This document shows, piece after piece, positions 15,246 through 24,046 of a stretch of 64,000 nucleotides of DNA (position 1 is its first letter; every line of letters starts with the position of its first letter). Origin of the DNA: an uncultured Elusimicrobiales bacterium (lineage in GTDB: Bacteria > Elusimicrobiota > Elusimicrobia > Elusimicrobiales > Elusimicrobiaceae). A program made the position numbers and the translations under genes. Where the stretch lies: positions 62,001 through 126,000 of the forward strand of contig CAKUMH010000004.1 of assembly GCA_934667625.1 (NCBI GenBank), in the 5' to 3' direction. The notes under the pieces are model-generated. The model was not told the origin of the DNA. It searched no databases and saw nothing but the letters and a program-made list of their open reading frames with translations.

Positions 15246-16406
15246 TTAGCTGTGCCGCAGCTGCCGCACCACGGCGTCCACGGTTTTAGCCAGCTTTTCG
15301 TACTCGCCTGTTCCGTGTATATCTACAAAAGGAAAGCAGGAAACCCGCAGCGAATTTTCCTTTACATACGGGTGCTTTTTTAGACCGTCGGCCAAATTGG
15401 GCCGCCCGGTGGCTGCCAGCGCGGCGGAAATCTCCTCCGCCTGTATTTTCGGGTCGGTAATTTTTAAGGTAAGCGTGGTGTAAGAGCGGAAGTTTTCGTC
15501 CTTCACCAGCGGCGCCAGATAATTGGACTTTTCCGCCCAGCGCACCAAAAAGCCGGCATGCGCGCGGCACAGCGCGTCCATGGCTTGTATGCCGCCGTTT
15601 TCGTTCATCCATTGGCAGGCGCGGTTAAAGAGCCAAATGTTGGTGGTGTTGGGCGTGTTGAAGGTTTGAAATTTGCGCGCCTGTTCCAACGCCAAATTTA
15701 AATCCAGCGAATACGGTACCGTGCGGTACTTTTTCACCTCTTTAGCGCGTTCCACCGCCGCCGGACTTAGTACAATCACACTCGTGCCGCCGCCCGCCCC
15801 AAAGCATTTTTGCAGGGCAAAAACCAGTACATCAAATTTGTTTTGGGGCAAATTCCGCCCGCCCGCGCAGGACGTTGCATCCCACGCCACCAGGGTATCT
15901 TCTCCTTTGTTCTTCCACACGTCCAGCAAGTAATCATCGGGGATTTGCACCCCGGTAGAGGTCTCATTTGGTGTTAGAAACACCAGGCTTGCGTGCAGGT
16001 CCGGCTTTTGTTGCGGGAACCACTCGCCCGCCTTCGCCTTGCAAATCGTGCGCAGTACCCCAGGCTCCAAACGCGCGGCAATCTGCTCGCCCCAGCGGTT
16101 GGAAAACGCGCCAAACGCCGGGCCCGAAACCGAGTTCTTCACCAAGCTCCACATCACCGCGTCCATGGCGTTGGTGGCGCCGCCCGCAAAGAAGAGTACG
16201 GTGTAATCGGGGGGGAGCTTTAAAAGTTCGCGCAAATTTTCCGTCGCGTGTCTGTATAGCCCTTCGGTGGAAATATCCGCCGCGCGGTGGCTGCGTTCAA
16301 AAAGCGTTTTGTAAAGCGGCGTCTGCCGCAACACGGGGTGCCCCTGCCCGGGCCCGCAGGCAAAGGTGACGCTTGGCAATTCGTCCGGGTTTAGGGTAAA
16401 GTTCAT
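15246..16406 (-). CDS. serC: phosphoserine aminotransferase-like class V aminotransferase
   Basis: A PLP enzyme of 386 aa, likely converting 3-phosphohydroxypyruvate to phosphoserine in serine synthesis. Family segments are FACGPGQGHP at the start, SHRAADISTEG, FFAGGATNAMDAV, VFLTPNETSTGVQIPD, VAWDATSCAGG and the Schiff-base Lys region FALQKCFGAGGG. The N-terminal GPG and late FVDIHGTGEYE fit SerC-like rather than general cysteine desulfurase members. The start codon overlaps the stop of the upstream lipoprotein gene (ATGA at 16406..16403), so the two are translationally coupled. Confidence 0.85.
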   Translation of the reverse strand: MNFTLNPDELPSVTFACGPGQGHPVLRQTPLYKTLFERSHRAADISTEGLYRHATENLRELLKLPPDYTVLFFAGGATNAMDAVMWSLVKNSVSGPAFGAFSNRWGEQIAARLEPGVLRTICKAKAGEWFPQQKPDLHASLVFLTPNETSTGVQIPDDYLLDVWKNKGEDTLVAWDATSCAGGRNLPQNKFDVLVFALQKCFGAGGGTSVIVLSPAAVERAKEVKKYRTVPYSLDLNLALEQARKFQTFNTPNTTNIWLFNRACQWMNENGGIQAMDALCRAHAGFLVRWAEKSNYLAPLVKDENFRSYTTLTLKITDPKIQAEEISAALAATGRPNLADGLKKHPYVKENSLRVSCFPFVDIHGTGEYEKLAKTVDAVVRQLRHS

Positions 16407-17344
16407 TTTGTACTCCCTTGCCAAATCTGGCGGGACTTCCCGTCAGCAGGTTCCACGGTTTGCGCGGCAAGGTTTACGTGCCACGTCCCGCAGGAAAAGG
16501 TAGAGGCATTTAAGTGCGCACTGTCTACCCCGGTGCGTGCGCGCGCATGGCAGGCCACCACCTGTTCGCCCGTGCTTAACGTTTGGGCGGAGAGAATGCG
16601 GTCGCTCAGCATAAACACGGCCCCTTGTTTCTTGTAGGTCTTGTCCATGTGATAAAAATAGGCGTCAATTTTGGCCCCCGCCTGCTGCAGCACCAGTGCC
16701 TTGGCTTGCGTGGCCGACGTGGGCACCACAACCTTTTGGGCGCTCTTGGTTGGGGCGGTTTTTTGGGTGGCCCCTTTGGCCGCGGTTTGGGCCGCCCGTG
16801 CGGTCTCTTGCGCCGCTTGGGCCCGTTCGTTTAAATAGGCGTTGCGGCGGGTTTGCAGTTGCCGTGCGGCCGCTTCAATTTGCGCGAGCCGCGTCGGGTT
16901 CTCGTATTCTTTATAGGAAAGTTTAATGAGTCCGTTGTTTTCAATACTCCCCTTGGGCGACACGGACACCTTGGTGGTGTTTAGCAAATTGGAATGTTTT
17001 ACAGAGAGCGTAATTTTGCCGGGCGTGTATTTGCGTGCGCGGCCGTAGTAGGCCAAGTTTTTGTCAAAATTCTTGTTAAAATCCAGCGTCACCGTTTCGC
17101 CGTCACTGCGCCAGCAGCAGGACGAAATACACGCCGCCCGCAAATCCAGCTGTTCGGCGGCTTCCTGCGGCCAAAAACGCACATTAAATTGGTAGCAGGA
17201 GTCGTATTGCTTGCCGTCAAAATCCAGCTTCTTGCCCGACACCTCCAGCCACGGTTTGGTGGTGGCCACGCCGGAGTTGTTCAGCGGGGTGTAGCAGGCG
17301 GATAAAAGCAAGGCAAGCATTGCGCTCAAAACGGTTTTTTTCAT
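16403..17344 (-). CDS. lipoprotein of unknown function
   Basis: A 313-aa protein with lipobox LLSAC (Cys17). The N-terminal half is beta-rich with several Cys (residues ~50-80, DSCYQF and ACISSCCW). A middle Ala/Gln-rich helical stretch (RAQAAQETARAAQTAAKGATQK) probably forms a coiled coil or linker, and a C-terminal domain has a second Cys pair (VACHARA...FSCGTWHVNL). No family recognised. Its coupling with serC is probably incidental operon structure. Confidence 0.7.
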   Translation of the reverse strand: MKKTVLSAMLALLLSACYTPLNNSGVATTKPWLEVSGKKLDFDGKQYDSCYQFNVRFWPQEAAEQLDLRAACISSCCWRSDGETVTLDFNKNFDKNLAYYGRARKYTPGKITLSVKHSNLLNTTKVSVSPKGSIENNGLIKLSYKEYENPTRLAQIEAAARQLQTRRNAYLNERAQAAQETARAAQTAAKGATQKTAPTKSAQKVVVPTSATQAKALVLQQAGAKIDAYFYHMDKTYKKQGAVFMLSDRILSAQTLSTGEQVVACHARARTGVDSAHLNASTFSCGTWHVNLAAQTVEPADGKSRQIWQGSTK

Positions 17345-17383
17345 ACACTTAATTATAGTAACTTTTTACCAAAAGGGGGACTT

Positions 17384-18649
17384 ATGGCCGTAATTTTACG
17401 CTATATCACGGATTTGCCGTACATTCCGGACCAATACAACAAACTCATCGCCCAGCTGATTTCCGCCGCGTTGTTTGTGGGGATTTTATACGTGCTCGCG
17501 CGGATTTTCACCTGGTTTTGCAACAAATATCTAAGCCGCCTCTTGCGCTTGCGCTCGGACAAGTGGTTTAACGCCATGGCGGACCACAGCTTTTTTACCG
17601 CGCTTGGCGTAGTGATTGCCGCTTTTGTGGCCATTCACTTGCACCCGGTCTTTGTGATTGAAGACATTTCGTGGCTCGCCACCCTCATGGGCAAGCTGAC
17701 GGGCCTGTTTGTGGTGCTGAGCCTTTCGTGGTTGATTAATTCCTTCTTAAATACGCTTTCGCACCTGTACGGCCGCAACCCGAATATCCCGATAAAGGGC
17801 CTGGTTCAGGCGGTTAAAATTGTGGTGTTTTTGGGCACGGCGCTGTTTGTGCTGTCCCTGGTGCTGGGGCGCAAACCCATGTATATTATCACGGGCCTGT
17901 CTGCCTTGGCGGCGGTTTTTTCGTTAATTTTTAAAGACCCGATTTTAGGCTTTGCCGCCAGCATCCAGCTGACCACCAACAAACTCATCAAAATTGGGGA
18001 CTGGGTTACGGTGGACTCCGCCGGTGCCGACGGGAACATTATTGACATTTCCCTCACCAGCGTGCGCGTGCAAAATTTTGATATGACGATCGTCAGTGTG
18101 CCGACGTACGACCTGATTTCCAAACCGTTTAAAAACTGGAGCGGCATGTACGCCGCCAAGGCGCGCCGTATCCAACGCAGTATTTTGATTGATGTGGACA
18201 CCGTGAAATTTTTGGATAAACCCATGCTGGCGCGGCTTAAAAAAATCCAGCTGCTCAAGGATTATTTGGAGAGCAAGGAAAAGGAAATCACCGAATTTAA
18301 CGCCAGCCGCAACCTGAAAGAAAATATTCTCAACGGCCGTCATTTGACCAACATCGGCACCTTCCGCCACTATGCCGAGCTGTATTTGGCTTCGCGCTCA
18401 TATGTGGTGTCTAACGACCCCAATTTCACCCTCATGGTGCGCCAGTTAAAGCAAGAGGCTCAGGGGCTTCCGCTGGAAGTATATTGCTTTTTAAACACGA
18501 CTGTCTGGACGGATTACGAGGCCCTGCAGAGCGATATTTTTGACCATTTATTCTCGGTCCTGCCGGAGTTTGGCCTGTATGCGTACCAACAGCCCAGCGG
18601 CCGCAACATTGTAGAGGGGCTCAAGCAAACCTCTTCCGCACTGGAATAA
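17384..18649 (+). CDS. MscS-family mechanosensitive channel (YbdG/MscM-like)
   Basis: A 421-aa inner membrane channel that should open on membrane tension to release solutes. Five hydrophobic segments fall in residues ~20-190. The pore helix and conserved beta domain start around SLIFKDPILGFAASIQL and continue with IKIGDWVTV, GNIIDISLTSVRVQNFDMTIVSVP and LISKPFKNWS. Length and the long cytoplasmic domain with the ending VYCFLNTTVWTDYEALQSD resemble E. coli YbdG more than MscS. AAGGGGG precedes the ATG, and a terminator follows. Confidence 0.92.
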   Translation: MAVILRYITDLPYIPDQYNKLIAQLISAALFVGILYVLARIFTWFCNKYLSRLLRLRSDKWFNAMADHSFFTALGVVIAAFVAIHLHPVFVIEDISWLATLMGKLTGLFVVLSLSWLINSFLNTLSHLYGRNPNIPIKGLVQAVKIVVFLGTALFVLSLVLGRKPMYIITGLSALAAVFSLIFKDPILGFAASIQLTTNKLIKIGDWVTVDSAGADGNIIDISLTSVRVQNFDMTIVSVPTYDLISKPFKNWSGMYAAKARRIQRSILIDVDTVKFLDKPMLARLKKIQLLKDYLESKEKEITEFNASRNLKENILNGRHLTNIGTFRHYAELYLASRSYVVSNDPNFTLMVRQLKQEAQGLPLEVYCFLNTTVWTDYEALQSDIFDHLFSVLPEFGLYAYQQPSGRNIVEGLKQTSSALE

Positions 18650-18661
18650 ATTGTTTTACGC

Positions 18662-18702
18662 AAAAAAACCGCCCCAGCCTTTTTTGGCCGGGGCGGTTTT
18701 TT
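18662..18702. terminator. bidirectional terminator between the channel and the symporter
   Basis: CCGCCCC and GGGGCGG arms are flanked by A and T runs and lie between convergent genes. Confidence 0.85.
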
Positions 18703-18717
18703 GTAGTGGGGGAAAAC

Positions 18718-20214
18718 TTAATTTTCCGTTTTGGGCTGTTTGCCCACAATGTTTTTTAAGTTTTTGCGCGTGGTCTTGATAATCACCTTACGCAAGCACC
18801 ACAGCGCCCAAATGTTGGGCACGGTCATCATGGTCATGGTTAAAATGGCAAGTGCCCACATAAAACGGGTGGAGGTGTTGGCCTCGGCGGTGCGCAAAAG
18901 CGAATCGGTAATCGTAAAATCCAACGAAAAACTGGTGCCAATCCACCCGCCTGCAAAAGTGAGCAAAATAAACACCACCCGCATCGGGGTAATCAAGCAG
19001 TTGGATCCCTTGCACAGAAATTGCAGTGCTTTTTCCACATAGTATCCCCAGCCGATAATGGTGGTGAAGGAAAAAATCACCAGCGAAAAAATCAAAATCG
19101 GCGTGCCGATATAGGGTACCGTTTTGAAGGCGCTGTTGCACAGATTGGCCGCGTAGACGTTGGGGTTGGTCCAATCGCCCGCCAGCACGATAACCATACC
19201 GGTAAGCGAGCAGATAAAAATCGCCCAAAATACGGAAGTGGCCGAAATGATCGCCATTTGCGTGGCACTGCGGGTTTTGGCGGCCGCGGCGGCAATGGAG
19301 GCGCTTCCCAGCCCGGCCTCCGTGGCCAGCACAGAACGCGTCACCCCGGCGCTAAGAGTCGGAACCACGGCCTGCACCAGCCCCATAATTCCCACGCCAA
19401 TCGCCCCGCCGGCGGCGGCCTTCCCGGTGAAGGCTCCCTTCACAACGGCCGCCAAGGCGCTTGGAATGGCGGAAAAATTCATCACCAGCACAATGCCGGC
19501 CAAGAACAAATACAGCCCGCCCATAATGGGCACCATCCATTCGGAATACGCCGCAATGCGCTTGACTCCGCCGATAATCACCATACCCACTGCCACTGCC
19601 ACAAACAGCCCAATGTACCAGGGATTTAAGTTGTATCCTTCTCTTAGCGCGTCGGCAATGGAGTTGGACTGCAAGGCACTCCCCGCCGTAAAGGCCATCA
19701 AAATGGTACCAATAGCAAACAGCACGCCCAGCCATTTTAACTTGAGAATGCGCGACAGGTAATACATCGGTCCGCCCACATATTCGCCGTCCTCCAGGCG
19801 TACGCGGTACTTAAAGGCCACCATGCATTCGCAGTATTTAATCGCAAAGTTAAAGAACCCGGCCACCACCATCCAAAACAGGGCGCCCGGGCCGCCTTCG
19901 GCCACCGCCGTGGTAACGCCGATGATACTGCCCGTGCCCACTGTGGCGCCAATCATCACCGCCAGCGAGCCAAAGCTGCTCACCATGCCTTCGCTTTCCA
20001 CCTTCCTAACGGAAAGTTTCATGGCGGGCCAGGTGTATTTTTGCAGAAAGTGCAGCCGTACCGTAAAGTAAATTCCCAGCGCCAGCAGCACAATGATCAT
20101 GGGGGGACCCCATACCAGCGTGTTAAAACCGTTTAACAAATCATACCCGTGCTCTACCGACGGGGAAGAGAGAAAAGCGCCCAAGGCGTGCCAAAGCTGT
20201 TGTAATGTATGCAT
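18718..20214 (-). CDS. sodium:alanine symporter (AGCS family)
   Basis: A 498-aa membrane protein with about 11 hydrophobic segments, importing alanine or glycine with sodium. The family block GTGSIIGVTTAVAEGGPGAL (residues ~93-112) plus AVVPTLSAGVTRSVLATEAGLGSA match AGCS transporters, and WGYYVEKALQFL is the typical late motif. A TATAAT box (20253-20258) and GGAGG site precede the ATG. It is a single-gene unit. Confidence 0.92.
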   Translation of the reverse strand: MHTLQQLWHALGAFLSSPSVEHGYDLLNGFNTLVWGPPMIIVLLALGIYFTVRLHFLQKYTWPAMKLSVRKVESEGMVSSFGSLAVMIGATVGTGSIIGVTTAVAEGGPGALFWMVVAGFFNFAIKYCECMVAFKYRVRLEDGEYVGGPMYYLSRILKLKWLGVLFAIGTILMAFTAGSALQSNSIADALREGYNLNPWYIGLFVAVAVGMVIIGGVKRIAAYSEWMVPIMGGLYLFLAGIVLVMNFSAIPSALAAVVKGAFTGKAAAGGAIGVGIMGLVQAVVPTLSAGVTRSVLATEAGLGSASIAAAAAKTRSATQMAIISATSVFWAIFICSLTGMVIVLAGDWTNPNVYAANLCNSAFKTVPYIGTPILIFSLVIFSFTTIIGWGYYVEKALQFLCKGSNCLITPMRVVFILLTFAGGWIGTSFSLDFTITDSLLRTAEANTSTRFMWALAILTMTMMTVPNIWALWCLRKVIIKTTRKNLKNIVGKQPKTEN

Positions 20215-20339
20215 TTACGGTCTTTCGTCCTCCAAAATAAATACAAATCCTTATTATACTAAAATATCGCTTTGGCAGAGCGGAAATTTTGCCCCGCATT
20301 CCCACCCAAAAAACCTTCCCAAGCGGGCAAAATATGATA

Positions 20340-20371
20340 TATAATTTAAGTACGCGCGGGAATGTTCCCGC
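20340..20371 (+). promoter_or_regulatory. -10 box and leader hairpin of the lipoprotein-nad operon
   Basis: TATAAT at 20340-20345 is followed by a perfect GCGGGAA/TTCCCGC hairpin with a 2-base spacer (20356-20371) and then AAGGAG. The hairpin would sit at the very 5' end of the transcript. No nicotinate riboswitch was recognised. Confidence 0.5.
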
Positions 20372-20391
20372 TTTTAAGGAGACTACGGGTT

Positions 20392-20868
20392 ATGAAGAAA
20401 CTTTTACTGGCCGTTTTAATTGCCGCCTTTGGTGCGGCTGCTTGCTCTTCCGGCAATGCCAATACCAAAAACAACACCACCGCTAGCGCCCGCAACGGTG
20501 TCTCGTCCAAAGAGGCCAAATACCAAATTATTGACCAAGAGTTTGACAACCTCCTCGCCCCGGATACCGATTACGACACCCTGCCCGCGTACGAATTGCA
20601 GGCCTGCGGGGATTCTTACCTGCCGCCTGCCACCGCTTTAAAGGGCGCCAACAAGCCTGCCGTCAAAAAGCCGGCTAAAAAAGCGGCCGCTAAAACTACT
20701 GTCAAAAAATCTTCCAAAAATGTCAGCACCTCCAAAAAGGTGATCAACAACACCAACATTTATTACTTGGACGGCTCCGCTCCGAACACCTCCACTTCCA
20801 GCACCACCACAACTACTTACGCCTCTAACGAAGTGGCGCCGGATGCGGACCTGCCGGACACGCTATAA
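20392..20868 (+). CDS. lipoprotein of unknown function, Lys/Thr-rich
   Basis: A 158-aa protein: lipobox GAAAC puts Cys at residue 18. A short acidic domain (DQEFDNLLAPDTDYDTLPAYELQ) is followed by a KPAKKAAAKTTVKKSSKN segment reminiscent of low-complexity basic tails, then a Ser/Thr-rich end. No family known. Its stop is only five bases before the nadA start, so it is co-transcribed with NAD synthesis, an unexpected pairing. Confidence 0.7.
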   Translation: MKKLLLAVLIAAFGAAACSSGNANTKNNTTASARNGVSSKEAKYQIIDQEFDNLLAPDTDYDTLPAYELQACGDSYLPPATALKGANKPAVKKPAKKAAAKTTVKKSSKNVSTSKKVINNTNIYYLDGSAPNTSTSSTTTTTYASNEVAPDADLPDTL

Positions 20869-20873
20869 CCTTT

Positions 20874-21917
20874 ATGCTTACGTCGTTAGAAAAAGAAGCA
20901 CAGCTTACCCAAGAAGCCCATAGATTATATGGGCTTCTTAAATCTGTTTCCAAAACCAAGGCCGCCAAGTGGACGTACGAGGACTGCCTGGCCGCCGCTC
21001 CGTACACGCTGTCTATCAACCGTTTTAAAAAAGAGCAAAATGCCGTCATCCTCGCCCATTCCTACACCACGCCCGATTTGGTTTACGGCGTGGCGGACTT
21101 TCGGGGCGACTCCTACGAACTGGCCCTCAAGGCGCGTGATTCCCAGGCGGATACCATTATTTTTGCGGGGGTGTGGTTTATGGCGGAAACGGCCAAAATC
21201 ATTAACCCGTCCAAAAAAGTAGTCATCCCGGCTGGCCGCGCAGGCTGCACGTTGGCCGATTCCATGACGGCGGATGATGTTCAAAAGCTCCGCGCCGCAC
21301 ATCCCGGCGTGCCCGCTTTGTGCTACATTAACAGCTCTGCCGCGGTAAAGGCGCAGTGCGAGGCATGCGTCACCTCCGGCAATGTGTTTGATATTGCCCA
21401 AAAAATCCCGGGCGATGAACTCATCTTCGTGCCTGATATGCTCATGGCGCAAAATCTTTCTGCCGAATTGAAACGCCGCGGTACGCCTAAAAAAATTATT
21501 TCTTCCGGCGGTTCCTGCTGCGTTCACGACAAATACCGCCCGGAAATGGTGGACAAGCTCCGCGCCGAGCACCCCGGTATCAAGGTGGTGGCGCACCCGG
21601 AATGCGCCATTGAGGTGTGTGAAAAGTGTGATTATGTAGGCAGCACCAAAGGCATGGTCAAATACGTGGAAAACTCCACAGACAGTACTTTTGGTATGCT
21701 GACGGAGTTTGGCCTCGTCAACCGCTTAGAGGCCGAACACCCGGACAAAACCTTTGTATGGCCTTTTGGTGTGTGCAGTTATATGAAGAAGAACAGCCTC
21801 ATTAACACGCTGGAAGCCCTGCTGGACCCGCGCCCCGACCAAGTGGTGGAGGTAGATTCCGCCGTGGCCGCGGCCGCCAAAAAATCCATTGAAAAAATGT
21901 TTGAGTTAGCCAAATGA
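20874..21917 (+). CDS. nadA: quinolinate synthase
   Basis: A [4Fe-4S] enzyme that condenses iminoaspartate with dihydroxyacetone phosphate to quinolinate in de novo NAD synthesis. Typical blocks are NAVILAHSYTTPDLVYGVADF, DTIIFAGVWFMAETAKI, PAGRAGCTLADSM, CYINSSAAVKAQCEACVTSGN, SSGGSCCVHDKY, HPECAIEVCEKCDYVGSTKGM and WPFGVCSYMKKNSL. Cluster ligands should be among the Cys in these blocks. Its stop overlaps the nadC start (ATGA). nadB (aspartate oxidase) is not in the window. Confidence 0.97.
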   Translation: MLTSLEKEAQLTQEAHRLYGLLKSVSKTKAAKWTYEDCLAAAPYTLSINRFKKEQNAVILAHSYTTPDLVYGVADFRGDSYELALKARDSQADTIIFAGVWFMAETAKIINPSKKVVIPAGRAGCTLADSMTADDVQKLRAAHPGVPALCYINSSAAVKAQCEACVTSGNVFDIAQKIPGDELIFVPDMLMAQNLSAELKRRGTPKKIISSGGSCCVHDKYRPEMVDKLRAEHPGIKVVAHPECAIEVCEKCDYVGSTKGMVKYVENSTDSTFGMLTEFGLVNRLEAEHPDKTFVWPFGVCSYMKKNSLINTLEALLDPRPDQVVEVDSAVAAAAKKSIEKMFELAK

Positions 21918-22747
21918 TTCTAGATAAAATTGTTGAACTGGCCCTTTTAGAGGATTTAAGCCTGGGGGATATCACCTCGGATACGATTTTTACGCCCGAA
22001 AACCGGGCCCAAGCCGCCGTCACCGCCAAGGAAGATTTAGTGCTCTGCGGCCTAGAAACTGCCCGTGAGGTTTTTGCCGCGGTGGACGCGGAACTTGTTT
22101 TTACGTCGTTAAAAAAAGACGGTGATTTTGTCAAAAAAGGCGAAAAGGTGCTCACGCTGGAAGGCCGCACGCTTTCTATTTTAAAGGGCGAACGCACCGC
22201 GCTTAACTTTATGCAGCGCCTAAGCGGCATTGCCACCGCCGCGCGCGAGTATGCCGAAATCGGCAAAAAGTACGGGGTGATGATTGTGGACACGCGCAAA
22301 ACGCAGCCCGGCCTGCGCCGTTTGGACAAATACGCCGTGCGCACGGGCGGGGCGCGCAACCACCGCATCAGCCTGGCCGACAGCGTCATGATTAAAGACA
22401 ATCACATCGCCGCCGCCGGGTCCATTACGGCTGCCGTGCAAAAGATTAAAGCCGTCATTGGTCATACGCCTAAGGTGGAGGTGGAAACCACCAACTTGGC
22501 CGAAGTAAAAGAAGCGCTCCAAGCCGGCGCCGATATCATTATGCTGGACAACATGACGCCCGACCAGGTGGCCGTTTGCAAAAAAGAAATTGCCGGCCGC
22601 GCCATTACCGAGGTTTCCGGCGGTGTCAACAAAACCAATTTGGAAGCGTACTGTGCCGCCCGCCCGGACGTAATTTCCATGGGCGCGTTGACGCATTCCG
22701 TTCCGGCCAAAGATTTAAGTTTAAAAATAGTAAAATATATTTGTTAA
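21914..22747 (+). CDS. nadC: nicotinate-nucleotide pyrophosphorylase (carboxylating)
   Basis: Converts quinolinate and PRPP to nicotinate mononucleotide with loss of CO2. Family segments include LLEDLSLGDITSDTIF at the N-terminus, ERTALNFMQRLSGIAT, VDTRKTQPGLRRLDKYAVRTGG, RISLADSVMIKDNHI, VEVETTNLAEVKEAL, IIMLDNMTPDQV and EVSGGVNKTNLE. Length (277 aa) is normal. Translation is coupled to nadA. Confidence 0.97.
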   Translation: MILDKIVELALLEDLSLGDITSDTIFTPENRAQAAVTAKEDLVLCGLETAREVFAAVDAELVFTSLKKDGDFVKKGEKVLTLEGRTLSILKGERTALNFMQRLSGIATAAREYAEIGKKYGVMIVDTRKTQPGLRRLDKYAVRTGGARNHRISLADSVMIKDNHIAAAGSITAAVQKIKAVIGHTPKVEVETTNLAEVKEALQAGADIIMLDNMTPDQVAVCKKEIAGRAITEVSGGVNKTNLEAYCAARPDVISMGALTHSVPAKDLSLKIVKYIC

Positions 22748-22776
22748 AACGATTCAGCCAAGAAAGGGAGTTGCAG

Positions 22777-23982
22777 ATGAATTATAATGAGTTGTTTTCC
22801 CAGGTGGTGCACCGCTCCAAAGCCTCCGCCATTCGGGAATTGCTGAAAGTGATTGCCCGCCCGGACATTATTTCCTTTGCCGGAGGGTTGCCGGACCCCG
22901 ATTTGTTTCCTACCAAAGAAATCACGGACATTATGCACGATGTGCTAACCACGTCCCCTAAACAGGCCTTGCAGTATGGCACTACGGAGGGCAGCTTGTG
23001 CTTGCGCAAGGAGCTGGTTAAACTACTGGCGCAAACAGAACACCTTTCCGTAACGCCGGACAATATGATTGTGGTGTCTGCCTCACAGCAGGCGTTGGAT
23101 ATGACGGCGCGCCTGTTCATCAACCCGGGCGATTCTATCATCACCGCCAGCCCTACTTATCTGGGCGCGTTGCAGGCCTTTCAGGTGGCCGGGGCGGATA
23201 TTGTAGGCGCAAAGAGCGACGAATACGGCGTGCTGGCCGAAGATTTGGAGGCCCGGCTGGCCGGGTTGCAGGCGCAGGGGAAAAAGTGTAAATTTGTGTA
23301 TTTAGTGCCGGACTTTCAAAATCCGACGGGTACCACCATTCCCGAGGAAAGACGTCTTAAAATTTTGGAAATCGTCAAAAAGTACAACACCTTTATTTTG
23401 GAAGATTCTCCGTACCGCGAAGTCCGCTTTGAAGGCACCGCCGCGCGCACATTTTATGCGCTGGACGAAGGCAAAGGCAACGTCATCACCATGTTCACCT
23501 TCTCCAAGGTCTTTGTGCCGGGTTTCCGTTTGGGCTATATCTTAGGGCCGGAAGAAATCATCCGCAAATATGTCATTTTAAAGCAGGCCATGGATTTGTG
23601 CACCTCGCCCATTTTGCAGTTAGCGGCGGCGGAATATCTTAAGCGCGGGCTGTTGTTGGCCCACGTCAAGCAGATTATTGCCGTTTACCGTGCAAAACGC
23701 GATTTAATGCTCAAAACCTTGGCAGAGCTGATGCCCAAGGGCGTGTCGTGGACGCGGCCCGAAGGTGGGCTTTTCCTGTGGCTGACGCTGCCCAAACACC
23801 TAAACGCCACGGAGCTCTTGCCCAAGGCCATTGAAAACAAGGTGGCTTTTGTAGCCGGGGTGGATTTCTACCCCCAGGGCAACGTGTTTAACGATATGCG
23901 TCTGAACTTTTCTTACTCCACGCCCGAGCAAATTGTGGAAGGCCTCAAACGCCTGGCGCAAACGATTAAAGAAAATCTGTAA
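22777..23982 (+). CDS. PLP-dependent class I aminotransferase (2-aminoadipate/aromatic type)
   Basis: A 401-aa fold-type I aminotransferase. Motifs: ISFAGGLPDPDLFP near the start (typical of the LysN/KAT II-MocR-like clade), YGTTEGSLCLRKEL, VVSASQQALD, SPTYLGALQAF, VPDFQNPTGTTIP and the Schiff-base Lys in FTFSKVFVPGFRLGYI. The substrate could be 2-aminoadipate, branched-chain or aromatic amino acids. The start at 22777 is set by GAAAGGGAG; the longer frame from 22576 overlaps nadC. It is 29 bases after nadC and may share its transcript; a terminator follows. Confidence 0.9.
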   Translation: MNYNELFSQVVHRSKASAIRELLKVIARPDIISFAGGLPDPDLFPTKEITDIMHDVLTTSPKQALQYGTTEGSLCLRKELVKLLAQTEHLSVTPDNMIVVSASQQALDMTARLFINPGDSIITASPTYLGALQAFQVAGADIVGAKSDEYGVLAEDLEARLAGLQAQGKKCKFVYLVPDFQNPTGTTIPEERRLKILEIVKKYNTFILEDSPYREVRFEGTAARTFYALDEGKGNVITMFTFSKVFVPGFRLGYILGPEEIIRKYVILKQAMDLCTSPILQLAAAEYLKRGLLLAHVKQIIAVYRAKRDLMLKTLAELMPKGVSWTRPEGGLFLWLTLPKHLNATELLPKAIENKVAFVAGVDFYPQGNVFNDMRLNFSYSTPEQIVEGLKRLAQTIKENL

Positions 23983-24000
23983 ACGTAAACGCAAAAAGAA

Positions 24001-24031
24001 AGGCCCCCGGCCAAAAAGCCGGGGGCCTTTT
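24001..24031. terminator. terminator between the aminotransferase and phosphate transporter genes
   Basis: GGCCCCCGGC/GCCGGGGGCC stem, loop CAAAAA, T4 on the right and an A-rich left flank; serves convergent genes. Confidence 0.85.
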
Positions 24032-24046
24032 CATGTCATTAACAGT

